8,289 bases of DNA, taken from positions 1 to 8,289 of the forward strand of contig DDPM01000172.1 of assembly GCA_002342165.1 (NCBI GenBank). The letters run 5' to 3'. Source of the DNA: Hylemonella sp. UBA2468. Its GTDB lineage: Bacteria; Pseudomonadota; Gammaproteobacteria; Burkholderiales; Burkholderiaceae_C. Each line of letters opens with the position of its first letter. Positions within the stretch are counted from its first letter, which is position 1. Below are positions 1 through 6,527 of the stretch, in pieces. Position numbers and translations under genes: made by a program. The notes below the pieces were generated by a model that made no database searches, was not told the origin of the DNA, and saw only the letters and a program-made list of their open reading frames with translations.

Positions 1-283
1 CTGGGCGGTTTTCCACCACCACGGGGGCGCTCCACATGTCGGTGAGTTTTTGCGCAATGATGCGGGCCATCACATCGTTACTGCCCCCGGGGGTAATGGG
101 CACCATGAACTTGATGGTTTTGCCTTGGGCAGGAAACGCGGCCGCCTGCCCCGCACTGGAGGATGGGGCTTGAGCTTGTGCCCAAGCTGTCCAAGCCAAG
201 AAGCAACAGACAAGGGCTAGCGGCAAACACCGATACGATTTAGAAAAAGTTGGGCGTATGACTGAAATCCTAGAAGAGTTCAT
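1..283 (-). CDS. Bug/TctC-family tripartite tricarboxylate transporter solute-binding protein, N-terminal part
   Basis: Reading the minus strand from ATG at 283 gives 94 residues without a stop, then the window ends, so the C-terminal two thirds are missing. Residues 1-35 form a signal peptide: a basic start, a hydrophobic core around LALVCCFLAW, and an AWAQA-type cleavage region. A low-complexity linker rich in Ala, Gln, Ser and Pro follows (about 36-55), then the family hallmark KFMVPITPGGSNDVMARI (58-75) and VVVENRP (88-94). Members bind carboxylates or other small molecules in the periplasm, usually without a dedicated TctAB membrane partner next door. GGSND replaces the commoner GGSTD. 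A GGAG ribosome-binding site sits 7 bases before the ATG, which supports this start. The gene is divergent from the oxidoreductase at 425. Family assignment is firm; the ligand is unknown. Confidence 0.9.
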   Translation of the reverse strand, partial: MNSSRISVIRPTFSKSYRCLPLALVCCFLAWTAWAQAQAPSSSAGQAAAFPAQGKTIKFMVPITPGGSNDVMARIIAQKLTDMWSAPVVVENRP

Positions 284-424
284 GGGAAGGCTCCGACAAC
301 AAAATGGGAGCTGATTGTGCGAGGGATAGGCTGTCAAATCTATAGAGGTCAACCCTTGTAGATCTACTTTGGTTAGAACCCTAAAATTTCAACTCCCTTT
401 TCATTAGACCAATTTGCTTTTTTT
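284..424. promoter_or_regulatory. divergent intergenic region with candidate operator palindrome
   Basis: These 141 bases separate two divergent start codons and should hold both promoters. A perfect 10-base palindrome GTAGATCTAC lies at 358-367. It is extended by AACC on the left and GGTT on the right, making an imperfect 24-base dyad at 351-374 in which 9 of 12 base pairs match. This is the size and symmetry expected of a dimeric repressor or activator site. On the plus strand a -10-like TAAAAT occurs at 382-387 without a convincing -35. On the minus strand two TTGAC boxes lie at 352-347 and 337-332, with only weak -10 matches. No regulator gene is visible in the window. The dyad is seen directly; its role is inference. 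Confidence 0.4.
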
Positions 425-1462
425 ATGTCGCTTCAACCTTCGTCCAATACGCTTTCCCCCACTGCGCCACTCCGTGTGGCGGTCATTGGACTGGGCTGGT
501 GGGGCAAAACCATTGCCCACTATTTGAAATCGGCACGCAATATGGTGCTCAGTGCCGTCACCGACCTGCACTCCGAAGCGGGCCAGGCATTTGCGCAAAG
601 CATTGGGGCTCCGTTTTCAAACAGCTTGGAAGACGTGCTGGCCAGCCCCAACGTGGACGCCGTGATTTTGTGCACACCGCACACCTTGCATGCAGCCCAA
701 ATCGTGCAAGTGGCTCAAGCCGGCAAACACGTGTTTTGCGAAAAACCTCTCACGCTCAACCGTGCCGACGCCTTGGCCGCCATTGAGGCGGTTCAGTCCC
801 GCGGCTTGGCTTTAGGCGTGGGGCATGAGCGCCGGTTTGAGCCACCGGTGATGGCCGCAATGCAGCTGATTCAAACAGGCGCTTTAGGCACACCATTACA
901 AATGGAAGCCAACTTCAGCCAAGACAAGTTTTTACAGCTGGCCTCTGACAACTGGCGCTTGTCCGCAGCCGAAGCCCCGGCCGGCCCCATGACGGCCACC
1001 GGCATCCATTTGCTGGATTTGTCCATTGGTGTGTTCGGCCCAGCAGAATCGGTGTATGCCAGCGTCAAACAATTGGGCAGCCCCTTGGTCAACGGCGACA
1101 CTTTGGCCATTTTGGCCACCTACCGACGGGGCGGTCATGCCCTGATCAGTGCCATTTTGGCCACCCCTTTTGTAGGCCGTTTTGCGGTATATGGCAGCAA
1201 GGGTTGGGTTGAGGTGCGCGACAAAACCCATCCCGAACATTCCACCGGCTGGCTGATGACCACTTGCATTCGGGGCCAAGACCAAGTGACCCAGGAGTTT
1301 CCGCCTCACCCCGCAGTGCTGTCCAACTTAGAAGCGTTTGCCGATGCGGCCTTAGGCGTTGCCCCCTACCCTGTGCCCCACGAACAAATGGTGGCCAACA
1401 TTTCTGCGCTGGAAGCGGTGGTTCGATCTACCCAAAGCGGCATGGTGGAGCAGGTGGCCTAG
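425..1462 (+). CDS. Gfo/Idh/MocA-family NAD(P)-dependent oxidoreductase
   Basis: The 345-residue protein has the usual length of this family. The N-terminal Rossmann fold begins at LRVAVIGLGWWG, with the GxGxxG nucleotide-binding motif at residues 22-27. CTPHTLH follows at 83-89 and the family signature CEKPLTLN at 105-112, whose lysine takes part in catalysis. The C-terminal substrate domain carries TATGIHLLDL (190-199), where the histidine matches the usual catalytic position. Such enzymes oxidise or reduce sugars, inositols, or hydroxy and keto intermediates, including dihydrodiol-type catabolites; the substrate cannot be read from sequence. The ATG at 425 has no recognisable Shine-Dalgarno sequence and follows a T7 run. 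It is kept because the next in-frame start (GTG at 476) would begin right at the Rossmann strand. It is divergent from the left-hand Bug gene and may share its regulation. No stop or frameshift is seen. Confidence 0.9.
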   Translation: MSLQPSSNTLSPTAPLRVAVIGLGWWGKTIAHYLKSARNMVLSAVTDLHSEAGQAFAQSIGAPFSNSLEDVLASPNVDAVILCTPHTLHAAQIVQVAQAGKHVFCEKPLTLNRADALAAIEAVQSRGLALGVGHERRFEPPVMAAMQLIQTGALGTPLQMEANFSQDKFLQLASDNWRLSAAEAPAGPMTATGIHLLDLSIGVFGPAESVYASVKQLGSPLVNGDTLAILATYRRGGHALISAILATPFVGRFAVYGSKGWVEVRDKTHPEHSTGWLMTTCIRGQDQVTQEFPPHPAVLSNLEAFADAALGVAPYPVPHEQMVANISALEAVVRSTQSGMVEQVA

Positions 1463-1704
1463 GCTGAACATCCTTTTTGTCCTGCCTTAAAACGAAGGCC
1501 TTATCCGGAATTTGGTACCTAGGGTCAATGGGGCAAAGACAATAATGCTCACCTGATGTGGGCGTTAAATGCATCCTCAGTTGAGGCTATGAGCAATGAG
1601 GCTTTCCTTGACCGTCCATGTGCATCTCTCGATCTGGCAAAAAAGCTTTGCGTGGCTCCGAGGCGCCAAGGGTAAACACCAGTGGCATTAGTTGAAGTGT
1701 CTTG
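1463..1704. other. gene-poor stretch with no recognised gene
   Basis: Between the oxidoreductase stop and the operon promoter no reading frame resembles a known family on either strand. One plus-strand stretch is open from 1523 and contains a 39-codon ATG frame (1556-1675); one minus-strand frame starts at a GTG at 1737 and ends at 1549. Neither has a good ribosome-binding site, and their composition (Ser-, Asn- and Ala-rich) gives no family match by eye. A weak five-base-pair stem (1484-1488 with 1495-1499) lacks a following T run and is not called as a terminator. The stretch could be a decayed gene remnant, a long leader or plain spacer. Confidence 0.4.
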
Positions 1705-1733
1705 TTGACTGGGTATTGCCATCACCCTAGGAT
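1705..1733 (+). promoter_or_regulatory. sigma70-like promoter of the catabolic operon, with palindromic spacer
   Basis: TTGACT at 1705-1710 matches the -35 consensus at five of six positions. It is followed by exactly 17 bases and then TAGGAT at 1728-1733, four of six to the -10 consensus. The predicted start of transcription is near 1740, giving a leader of about 77 bases to the ATG at 1817. The 17-base spacer (1711-1727) is an imperfect palindrome, GGGT..TG.CA..ACCC, with six of eight pairs matching, which suggests an operator covered by a dimeric regulator. Position, spacing and strand fit a promoter for the genes from 1817 onward. This is pattern matching only. Confidence 0.5.
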
Positions 1734-1816
1734 TCACACATGGTCGCTTTCACGCACATGTCCAAGAGCCACCGGTCAAAGATATGCTCGCCCCTATCGG
1801 AGAGCAGAGGGTCAGC

Positions 1817-2779
1817 ATGAATCGCCGTATAGCCCTTGCCGCCAGTGCTTGTATTGCGTTGGATTTTTTTCTGATGGGTGCGCAAGCTCAATCACCAACG
1901 CCAATACGTATTTTGGTCGGCGCACCTGCTGGCGGCTCCACCGACACTTTAGCCCGGGTACTTGCGCAGGAGCTGAGCCGCCTGTTGGGTCGCAGAGTGA
2001 TCGTGGAGAACAAGCCAGGGGCCGGGGGAAACATTGCCGCGGAAACGGTGGCCAGGGCAGCCCCTGATGGCAATACCCTGCTTATGAGCTTCACCAGCCA
2101 TGCGATCAATGCCTCGCTCTACTCCAACCTACCGTTTGACCCGGTGAAAGACTTCACACCTCTAACCTGCGTAGCTACCTCGCCTTCGGTTCTGGTGGCG
2201 CACCCATCGCTACCGGCTAGAGATGTGCGCGAACTCATTGAGCTGGCCCGAGCCAAACCCGGCCGCCTGAACTTTGCCATTGGTGCCATTGGCTCATCCT
2301 TACATCTGGCGGGAGACGCTTTCAAGATGCAGTCGGGCGTCTACATTGTCAATATTCCCTACCGAGGAACAGCCCCTGCCATCCAAGACGTGCTTGCAGG
2401 TCAAGTTGAGCTTATGTTTGCCGCTGTAGGCAATGCGCATACCCACATCAAGGCTGGCAAACTGCGTGCGCTGGGTGTGACCAGTCCAAAACGTCTCTTG
2501 GCATTTCCGGAAGTTCCCGCGATAAACGAGGTACTGCCTGGCTATGAGTCCAGTGCCTGGTTTGGGCTGTTTGCACCTGGACGTATGGACGCAGCGCTTG
2601 CCAGCGTGTTGTCTGAAGCAACTCGCCAGGCAGTAGCCGCCCCCGAGGTGCTGCGGCGGTTCGAAACCGAAGGCTATACCCCGGTAGGTAACGCACCCGA
2701 AGAATTTGGCCGCTTCCTGCAGGCTGAGATCTCGCGTTGGGGTCGAGTGGTGAAATTTTCCGGAGCAAAACCCGAATGA
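1817..2779 (+). CDS. Bug/TctC-family solute-binding protein, first gene of the operon
   Basis: This 320-residue periplasmic binding protein has the normal family length. The signal peptide is MNRRIALAASACIALDFFLM followed by an AQAQ cleavage region at about residue 24; the aspartate inside the hydrophobic core (residue 16) is unusual. The mature protein opens with IRILVGAPAGGSTDTLARVL (30-49), then VIVENKPGAGGN and AAPDGNTLL, and later VNIPYRG.APAIQDVLAGQV and FPEVPAINEVLPGYESSAWFG, all hallmarks of the family. An in-frame ATG at 1784 would add 11 residues ahead of the signal peptide. The start at 1817 is preferred because it begins the signal peptide and has a GAGG-type ribosome-binding site about 6-7 bases upstream. 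Its TGA overlaps the next ATG (ATGA), so it is translationally coupled to the hydro-lyase. It probably delivers the pathway substrate or a carboxylated relative; the ligand is unknown and no TctA/TctB genes are in the window. Confidence 0.92.
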   Translation: MNRRIALAASACIALDFFLMGAQAQSPTPIRILVGAPAGGSTDTLARVLAQELSRLLGRRVIVENKPGAGGNIAAETVARAAPDGNTLLMSFTSHAINASLYSNLPFDPVKDFTPLTCVATSPSVLVAHPSLPARDVRELIELARAKPGRLNFAIGAIGSSLHLAGDAFKMQSGVYIVNIPYRGTAPAIQDVLAGQVELMFAAVGNAHTHIKAGKLRALGVTSPKRLLAFPEVPAINEVLPGYESSAWFGLFAPGRMDAALASVLSEATRQAVAAPEVLRRFETEGYTPVGNAPEEFGRFLQAEISRWGRVVKFSGAKPE

Positions 2780-4044
2780 CGAAGCCCCAATCGCTTGCAC
2801 AGAAAATCATTGCCCGCGCCTCTGGTCGCGACACTGTTCGCGTGGGCGAGATTGTCAATTGCCGCGTCGACCTTGCCATGTTCCATGACTCTTCCGGTCC
2901 GCGACGTCTCAAGCCAATGCTGGAGGAACTGGGCGCGCAGATATGGGACAAGTCTCGCGTCGTGCTGGTCATGGATCATTACTTGCCCGAGCGCAATGAA
3001 GAGTCGCGCAAGATCGTGCGTATTGCCCGGGACTGGGCACATGAGCAGGCACTGCCCTATGTTTACGATGGTCTGGGAATATGCCACGTAGTGGTGCCTG
3101 AGCATGGCCACATTGTCCCTGGGATGTTTTGTGTGGGGGGCGATTCGCACTCGCCAACGGGAGGCGCCTTTGGGGCCTACATGTTCGGTATTGGCAGCAC
3201 CGAGATGCTGGGCGTGGTGGTAACCGGTGAAATTTGGTTGAGTGTGCCGAAAACCATCGCCATGAATTGGTCGGGGCGACTGGCCCCGGGTGTCTGTGCC
3301 AAAGACATGATTTTGTCCATGATTGCCCGTTTTGGCATCAACGGCGCAAACTACCAGGCGGTCGAATTCACCGGCAGTGCCGTGCGGGCCTTGCCTATGC
3401 AGGAGCGCATGACTCTGTGCAACATGAGTGCCGAACTTGGAGCACAGACTGGCCTGGTAGCGCCCGACATCGTCACTCGCGAGTGGCTAGCGCAGGCCGG
3501 TGCCGCAGTTCCGATAGACCTTGGTGTGCTGCAGTCCGATCCGGGCAGCGCTGACCAGCAACACGACCTGGACGCCAGCACGCTTAGTCCTCAGCTTGCA
3601 GCGCCACACAGCCCCGCTCGTGGCGTGACGCTGGCCGAACACTCCAGCACGCGAATCGATGTGGCCTACATCGGCGCCTGCACAGGGGCCAAACTGGAAG
3701 ATCTGCATTTTGCCGCTGAGGTGCTGCGTGGCCGCAAGATTTCCCCCAGTGTGCAGCTTATGGTAGCTCCTGCAAGCCTCAAGGACCGCGCTCATGCTCA
3801 AGCCGATGGCACCCTGCAGGCTCTGAGTGATGCTGGGGCCAGCATTTTGCCCAGTACCTGCGGTGCCTGCGCCGGCTACGGTGACAGTTTTAAAGAGAAC
3901 CAGACCGTCATATCGAGCACAGCTCGTAATTTTCGAGGACGTATGGGACCGGCCAGCACTCAAGTATTTCTTGGCTCACCCTACACAGTTGCAGCATCCG
4001 CGCTGCGGGGTTACATCACCGATCCACGGGAGGTGTTGCAATGA
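2776..4044 (+). CDS. aconitase-superfamily hydro-lyase, large subunit (LeuC/DmdA-like)
   Basis: The 422-residue protein has the size of a split LeuC-type large subunit. All three [4Fe-4S] cluster cysteines are present with classical spacing: C302 in IGACTGAKLEDL, then C362 and C365 in STCGACAGYG. Other signatures are HDSSGP near residue 37, GDSHSPTGGAFGAYMFGIGSTE (122-143), and NFRGRMGP (385-392). The family interconverts a hydroxy diacid and its cis-unsaturated form through a citrate-like or malate-like intermediate. In this context the likelier substrates are maleate, citraconate or another substituted maleate rather than isopropylmalate, because no other leucine genes are near. The start is ATG at 2776, overlapping the preceding stop (ATGA), with GGAG about 10 bases upstream; a longer frame from 2737 would extend into the upstream gene. 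The gene also ends in ATGA with the small subunit, as expected of an obligate heterodimer. Substrate is inferred, family is firm. Confidence 0.92.
   Translation: MTKPQSLAQKIIARASGRDTVRVGEIVNCRVDLAMFHDSSGPRRLKPMLEELGAQIWDKSRVVLVMDHYLPERNEESRKIVRIARDWAHEQALPYVYDGLGICHVVVPEHGHIVPGMFCVGGDSHSPTGGAFGAYMFGIGSTEMLGVVVTGEIWLSVPKTIAMNWSGRLAPGVCAKDMILSMIARFGINGANYQAVEFTGSAVRALPMQERMTLCNMSAELGAQTGLVAPDIVTREWLAQAGAAVPIDLGVLQSDPGSADQQHDLDASTLSPQLAAPHSPARGVTLAEHSSTRIDVAYIGACTGAKLEDLHFAAEVLRGRKISPSVQLMVAPASLKDRAHAQADGTLQALSDAGASILPSTCGACAGYGDSFKENQTVISSTARNFRGRMGPASTQVFLGSPYTVAASALRGYITDPREVLQ
4028..4035 (+). promoter_or_regulatory. strong ribosome-binding site of the small-subunit gene
   Basis: GGGAGGTG lies 5 bases before the ATG at 4041, inside the last codons of the large-subunit gene. 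It is the strongest Shine-Dalgarno match in the operon. It fixes the start of the small subunit and implies coupled, roughly equal synthesis of the two subunits. Confidence 0.7.
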
Positions 4045-4556
4045 GCGTTTCACACAAGATCTGGCACCTTGGGGCTGACGTGGATACCGACGCGCTTGCG
4101 CCTGGTGCATGGATGCAGTACGGCATCGACGTGGTTGCCCAACACAGCCTTGAAAACCTACTGCCGGCATTTGCCCGGGAAGTGCAACCTGGCGACGTGA
4201 TCGTGGCGGGCCCCAACTTCGGCATCGGATCTTCACGCGAGCAGGCAGCGGCTGCTCTGGTGCAACTGGGTATTGCGGCTGTCATCGCCCCATCTTATGG
4301 GGGTCTTTTTTTTCGAAATGCATTCAACCTTGGACTTTTGCTGTTGACTTGCCCCCAAGCGCAAAGGCTCCAAAATGAAGAACATCTCCTACTGGATGAA
4401 AGCGACCAAGCAATTATTTTGCAATCCGGCGCAAGGCTCGACTGTGAGCCCATACCGGAATTTCTGCTCCAAATGGCGCGCGCCGGAGGCCTGTTGCCCA
4501 GCCTAAAGCAACGTCTTGCCCGTGAGCGTGAAACTGCTGGGGTCGCCCATGGTTAA
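4041..4556 (+). CDS. aconitase-superfamily hydro-lyase, small subunit (LeuD/DmdB-like)
   Basis: The 171-residue swivel domain partners the large subunit immediately upstream, and together they form the active site in the cytoplasm. It shows HLGADVDTDALAPGAW (9-24), PGDVIVAGPNFGIGSSREQA (50-69) with the catalytic GSSRE motif at 63-67, and VIAPSYGGLFFRNAFNLGLL (81-100). The substrate-recognition loop, which in isopropylmalate isomerases carries a YLRT- or YLKT-like sequence after the DTD..xP segment, reads GAWMQYGID here. That argues against isopropylmalate and for a different diacid. The start codon overlaps the large-subunit stop (ATGA) and is preceded by a strong GGGAGGTG ribosome-binding site (4028-4035). 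A T8 run at 4306-4313 encodes Leu-Phe-Phe just before the conserved FRN. The 3' end overlaps the next gene by 8 bases. Confidence 0.9.
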   Translation: MSVSHKIWHLGADVDTDALAPGAWMQYGIDVVAQHSLENLLPAFAREVQPGDVIVAGPNFGIGSSREQAAAALVQLGIAAVIAPSYGGLFFRNAFNLGLLLLTCPQAQRLQNEEHLLLDESDQAIILQSGARLDCEPIPEFLLQMARAGGLLPSLKQRLARERETAGVAHG

Positions 4557-5307
4557 TGCATCCCTATCTCCAGAATACGGTCCTGTGGTCGCCATTACCG
4601 TCCCGCAGGCAAATACTACGGTGGAGCCAGAAATGCAGGCACTGATGAGCGCTGGCTACAGCCTTTTGTCAGCACGTATGACCAGCCCGTTACAGAACTC
4701 TCGAGCCCGTCTTGTGGATTACTTCGACACGCTTGGTCAAACGCTGGACCAATTTGACGTGGCCCCTGTGCAGGCAGCCGGCTTTGCCTGCACAGGCTCC
4801 AGTTACTTGGTTGGCCGCCAAGAAGACCAAAGACGGCTCGCAGTGCTATCGGCTGAGCGGGGCTACCCTGTGTTGGGAACCGCAGATGCCATCGCACGGG
4901 CGCTGCAGAACCTGGGCGCCCGCCGAATTGCGCTGCTCTCGCCATACCCCGCTTGGTTGTCTAAAGCTGGTCAAGATTACTGGAGGGAGTGTGGATTGGA
5001 ACTCCTATGTGTAGCCAGCCTGCCCGAGGACCTCTTGGATACCCGCAATATTTACAAGTTGCGCACTGTGCGGGTACAAGAGATATTTGACCAGCTAGAG
5101 CTGGGCAGCTGTGACGCCGTGGTTATGAGCGGCACCGGCATGCCCACATTGCGCCTCATGGCACAACTGTCGCTACCGGTACCAGTACTCTCATCCAACC
5201 TATGCCTTGCCTGGGTTCTGCAGTGTGCAGTACATGCGCCAAAAAGTGAATCTGATGTGCTGGCCGCTTTATTAGATATCGAAGCCCCATGGCGTGGCTC
5301 CTTATGA
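4549..5307 (+). CDS. Asp/Glu racemase superfamily protein, maleate isomerase / arylmalonate decarboxylase type
   Basis: The 252-residue protein has the length and layout of maleate cis-trans isomerases and arylmalonate decarboxylases. Visible motifs are VPQANTTVEPEMQALM (18-33), which binds a substrate carboxylate in this subgroup, GFACTGSSY (78-86), SPY (131-133, matching the TPY tyrosine loop), VVMSGTGMPTL (191-201) and PVLSSNLCLAW (212-222). Maleate isomerases use two cysteines, one in each half. Here C81 is present but the second position is glycine (G195 in MSGTG). Wild-type AMDase has the reverse pattern, Gly in the first half and Cys in the second. The protein may therefore be a decarboxylase or isomerase of altered chemistry. 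ATG at 4549 is chosen, overlapping the upstream gene by 8 bases; in-frame TTG 4516, GTG 4522 and GTG 4528 are possible alternatives. It probably acts on the same unsaturated or malonate-like diacid as the hydro-lyase. Confidence 0.85.
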   Translation: MVNASLSPEYGPVVAITVPQANTTVEPEMQALMSAGYSLLSARMTSPLQNSRARLVDYFDTLGQTLDQFDVAPVQAAGFACTGSSYLVGRQEDQRRLAVLSAERGYPVLGTADAIARALQNLGARRIALLSPYPAWLSKAGQDYWRECGLELLCVASLPEDLLDTRNIYKLRTVRVQEIFDQLELGSCDAVVMSGTGMPTLRLMAQLSLPVPVLSSNLCLAWVLQCAVHAPKSESDVLAALLDIEAPWRGSL

Positions 5308-5327
5308 GGTGGTCTACGGTACTTGTT

Positions 5328-6527
5328 TCAGACAATCTGCTCGCTCTGCCTCAACCCTTCGATCATCGAGGTGCGCAGCAGGTGCTTTCGCAACTCGACA
5401 GGGTCTGCGGCAATCGCTTGGAGTTTATGCAGGGCATTGCGCCTTGCAGCTGGGTCACGCTCGCGCATGCGGGCCCGGTTAGTGTCAGCCTGCTTGAGTA
5501 TCTGGTCCAAAGCTATCGCTCGTCGCTGGCGTTCATACTGAGACAGCAATTCGGCCGACTCACCCCGTATCACGCGTACCAAACGGGCTGCCAGGTTCAA
5601 GGCATCGTGAATGCCGCCATTCATTCCCATGCCACCGGCCGGGCTGTTGAGATGCGCCGCGTCTCCAGCCAGCCAGATACGCCCCGCACCGTAGGACGAG
5701 GCAATGCGTTGATGTACTCGGTAAGGGCGTACTTCCAACACGGGATAGGCTTGGGGGCTGGGCACGATGGCCTGCAAAGCTGCCTCGATGGCTTCAGGTG
5801 TGAGCGAGTCTTCAATAGGCCGGTTTTCGTCGGGGTAGATCGAAACACGCCATCGCCCAGGCACCTTGAGCAGGCTGAAGTTACCCGCGCCCACCTGCCA
5901 GCAGTAAGTCACATTAGACAGTCCGGTCAAATGATCTTCAAAAGCAAAAGTGGTGGTGGCAAGGATTGTGGTTTCAGGATAGGTCTTGCCTTCGAAGGAC
6001 ACTCCCATAGCCTTGCGGACCAAGCTGCGCGAACCGTCCGCGCCGATCAGCCAGCTTCCGCCCAGTGTTTCGCTACCGTCGCAATGCGCCAGTTCCAGCC
6101 GCACACCGTCGGCATCCTGTACTGCATCGGACACAGTGGTGCCAAAACGCACCTTCGCATGCGGGTAGTCGGCCAGCTTGGCCAGCAGTGCGCGCGACAG
6201 CTTGTATTGTTCGCATTGCAGACGATAGGGGTGAGCTGTCACATCGGACAGCACAGACAGATTAAAGCGAGCGCATTCACCCAGCGGGTGCAATCGAACC
6301 TGCCATTCCGGGCAGACAAGCCCCTGCCTCAGAAGGGTCTGGGTGATGCCAAAGGCGTCCAACATATCCAATGTGGGGGGATGGAAGGTCGAGGCTCTCA
6401 AGTCTTCTTCAATCCCGCTGGCGGCTTCTATCAATTGAACCGGCACACCAGCATCGGCCAGAGCGAGGGCAGCTGTAAGGCCTACAGGCCCTGCACCGGC
6501 CACAAGCACTTGAGGAGAATACGTCAT
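5328..6527 (-). CDS. class A FAD-dependent monooxygenase (PHBH/MhpA-like hydroxylase)
   Basis: This 399-residue flavoprotein carries the three class A hydroxylase motifs. These are the FAD-binding GAGPVG at residues 11-16, the DG motif GADGSRSLVRK at 162-172, and the GD motif GDAAHLNSPAGGMGMN at 288-303 followed by HDALNLA. Such enzymes use NAD(P)H and O2 to hydroxylate an activated aromatic or heteroaromatic ring, or occasionally an enol. It resembles the MhpA/PcpB branch but lacks that branch's C-terminal thioredoxin-like domain, so it is compact like 3-hydroxybenzoate- or hydroxynicotinate-type hydroxylases. It lies opposite to all neighbours: its stop is 20 bases from the stop of the racemase-type gene, and its ATG (6527-6525) overlaps the ATG of the plus-strand gene at 6526. 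No Shine-Dalgarno sequence precedes this ATG. It is kept because the Rossmann strand starts at residue 7. A TTGACA box lies upstream at 6561-6556. The substrate is unknown. Confidence 0.92.
   Translation of the reverse strand: MTYSPQVLVAGAGPVGLTAALALADAGVPVQLIEAASGIEEDLRASTFHPPTLDMLDAFGITQTLLRQGLVCPEWQVRLHPLGECARFNLSVLSDVTAHPYRLQCEQYKLSRALLAKLADYPHAKVRFGTTVSDAVQDADGVRLELAHCDGSETLGGSWLIGADGSRSLVRKAMGVSFEGKTYPETTILATTTFAFEDHLTGLSNVTYCWQVGAGNFSLLKVPGRWRVSIYPDENRPIEDSLTPEAIEAALQAIVPSPQAYPVLEVRPYRVHQRIASSYGAGRIWLAGDAAHLNSPAGGMGMNGGIHDALNLAARLVRVIRGESAELLSQYERQRRAIALDQILKQADTNRARMRERDPAARRNALHKLQAIAADPVELRKHLLRTSMIEGLRQSEQIV
6512..6517 (+). promoter_or_regulatory. ribosome-binding site of the third solute-binding protein
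   Basis: GAGGAG is placed 8 bases before the ATG at 6526 and fixes that start. It sits inside the antisense 5' end of the FAD monooxygenase gene, so the two genes share this stretch. Confidence 0.75.

Noticed and set aside
1484..1499. Hairpin GCCTT/AAGGC as terminator after the oxidoreductase
   Set aside because: Only five base pairs and no T run after it; the T5 run lies before the stem on the plus strand.
1549..1737. Minus-strand frame of 62 codons in the gene-poor stretch
   Set aside because: GTG start, no ribosome-binding site and no recognisable family; possible but unsupported.
1702..2067. Plus-strand frame of 121 codons overlapping the second binding protein
   Set aside because: Out-of-frame overlap with a well-supported gene; Cys/Arg/Ser-rich translation without motifs.
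2300..3150. Several minus-strand frames of 158-174 codons across the binding protein and hydro-lyase genes
   Set aside because: All overlap strongly supported plus-strand genes and show no conserved motifs.
2776..4556. Leucine biosynthesis leuCD
   Set aside because: No leuA, leuB or other biosynthetic gene is adjacent, the substrate loop is atypical, and the neighbours are catabolic.
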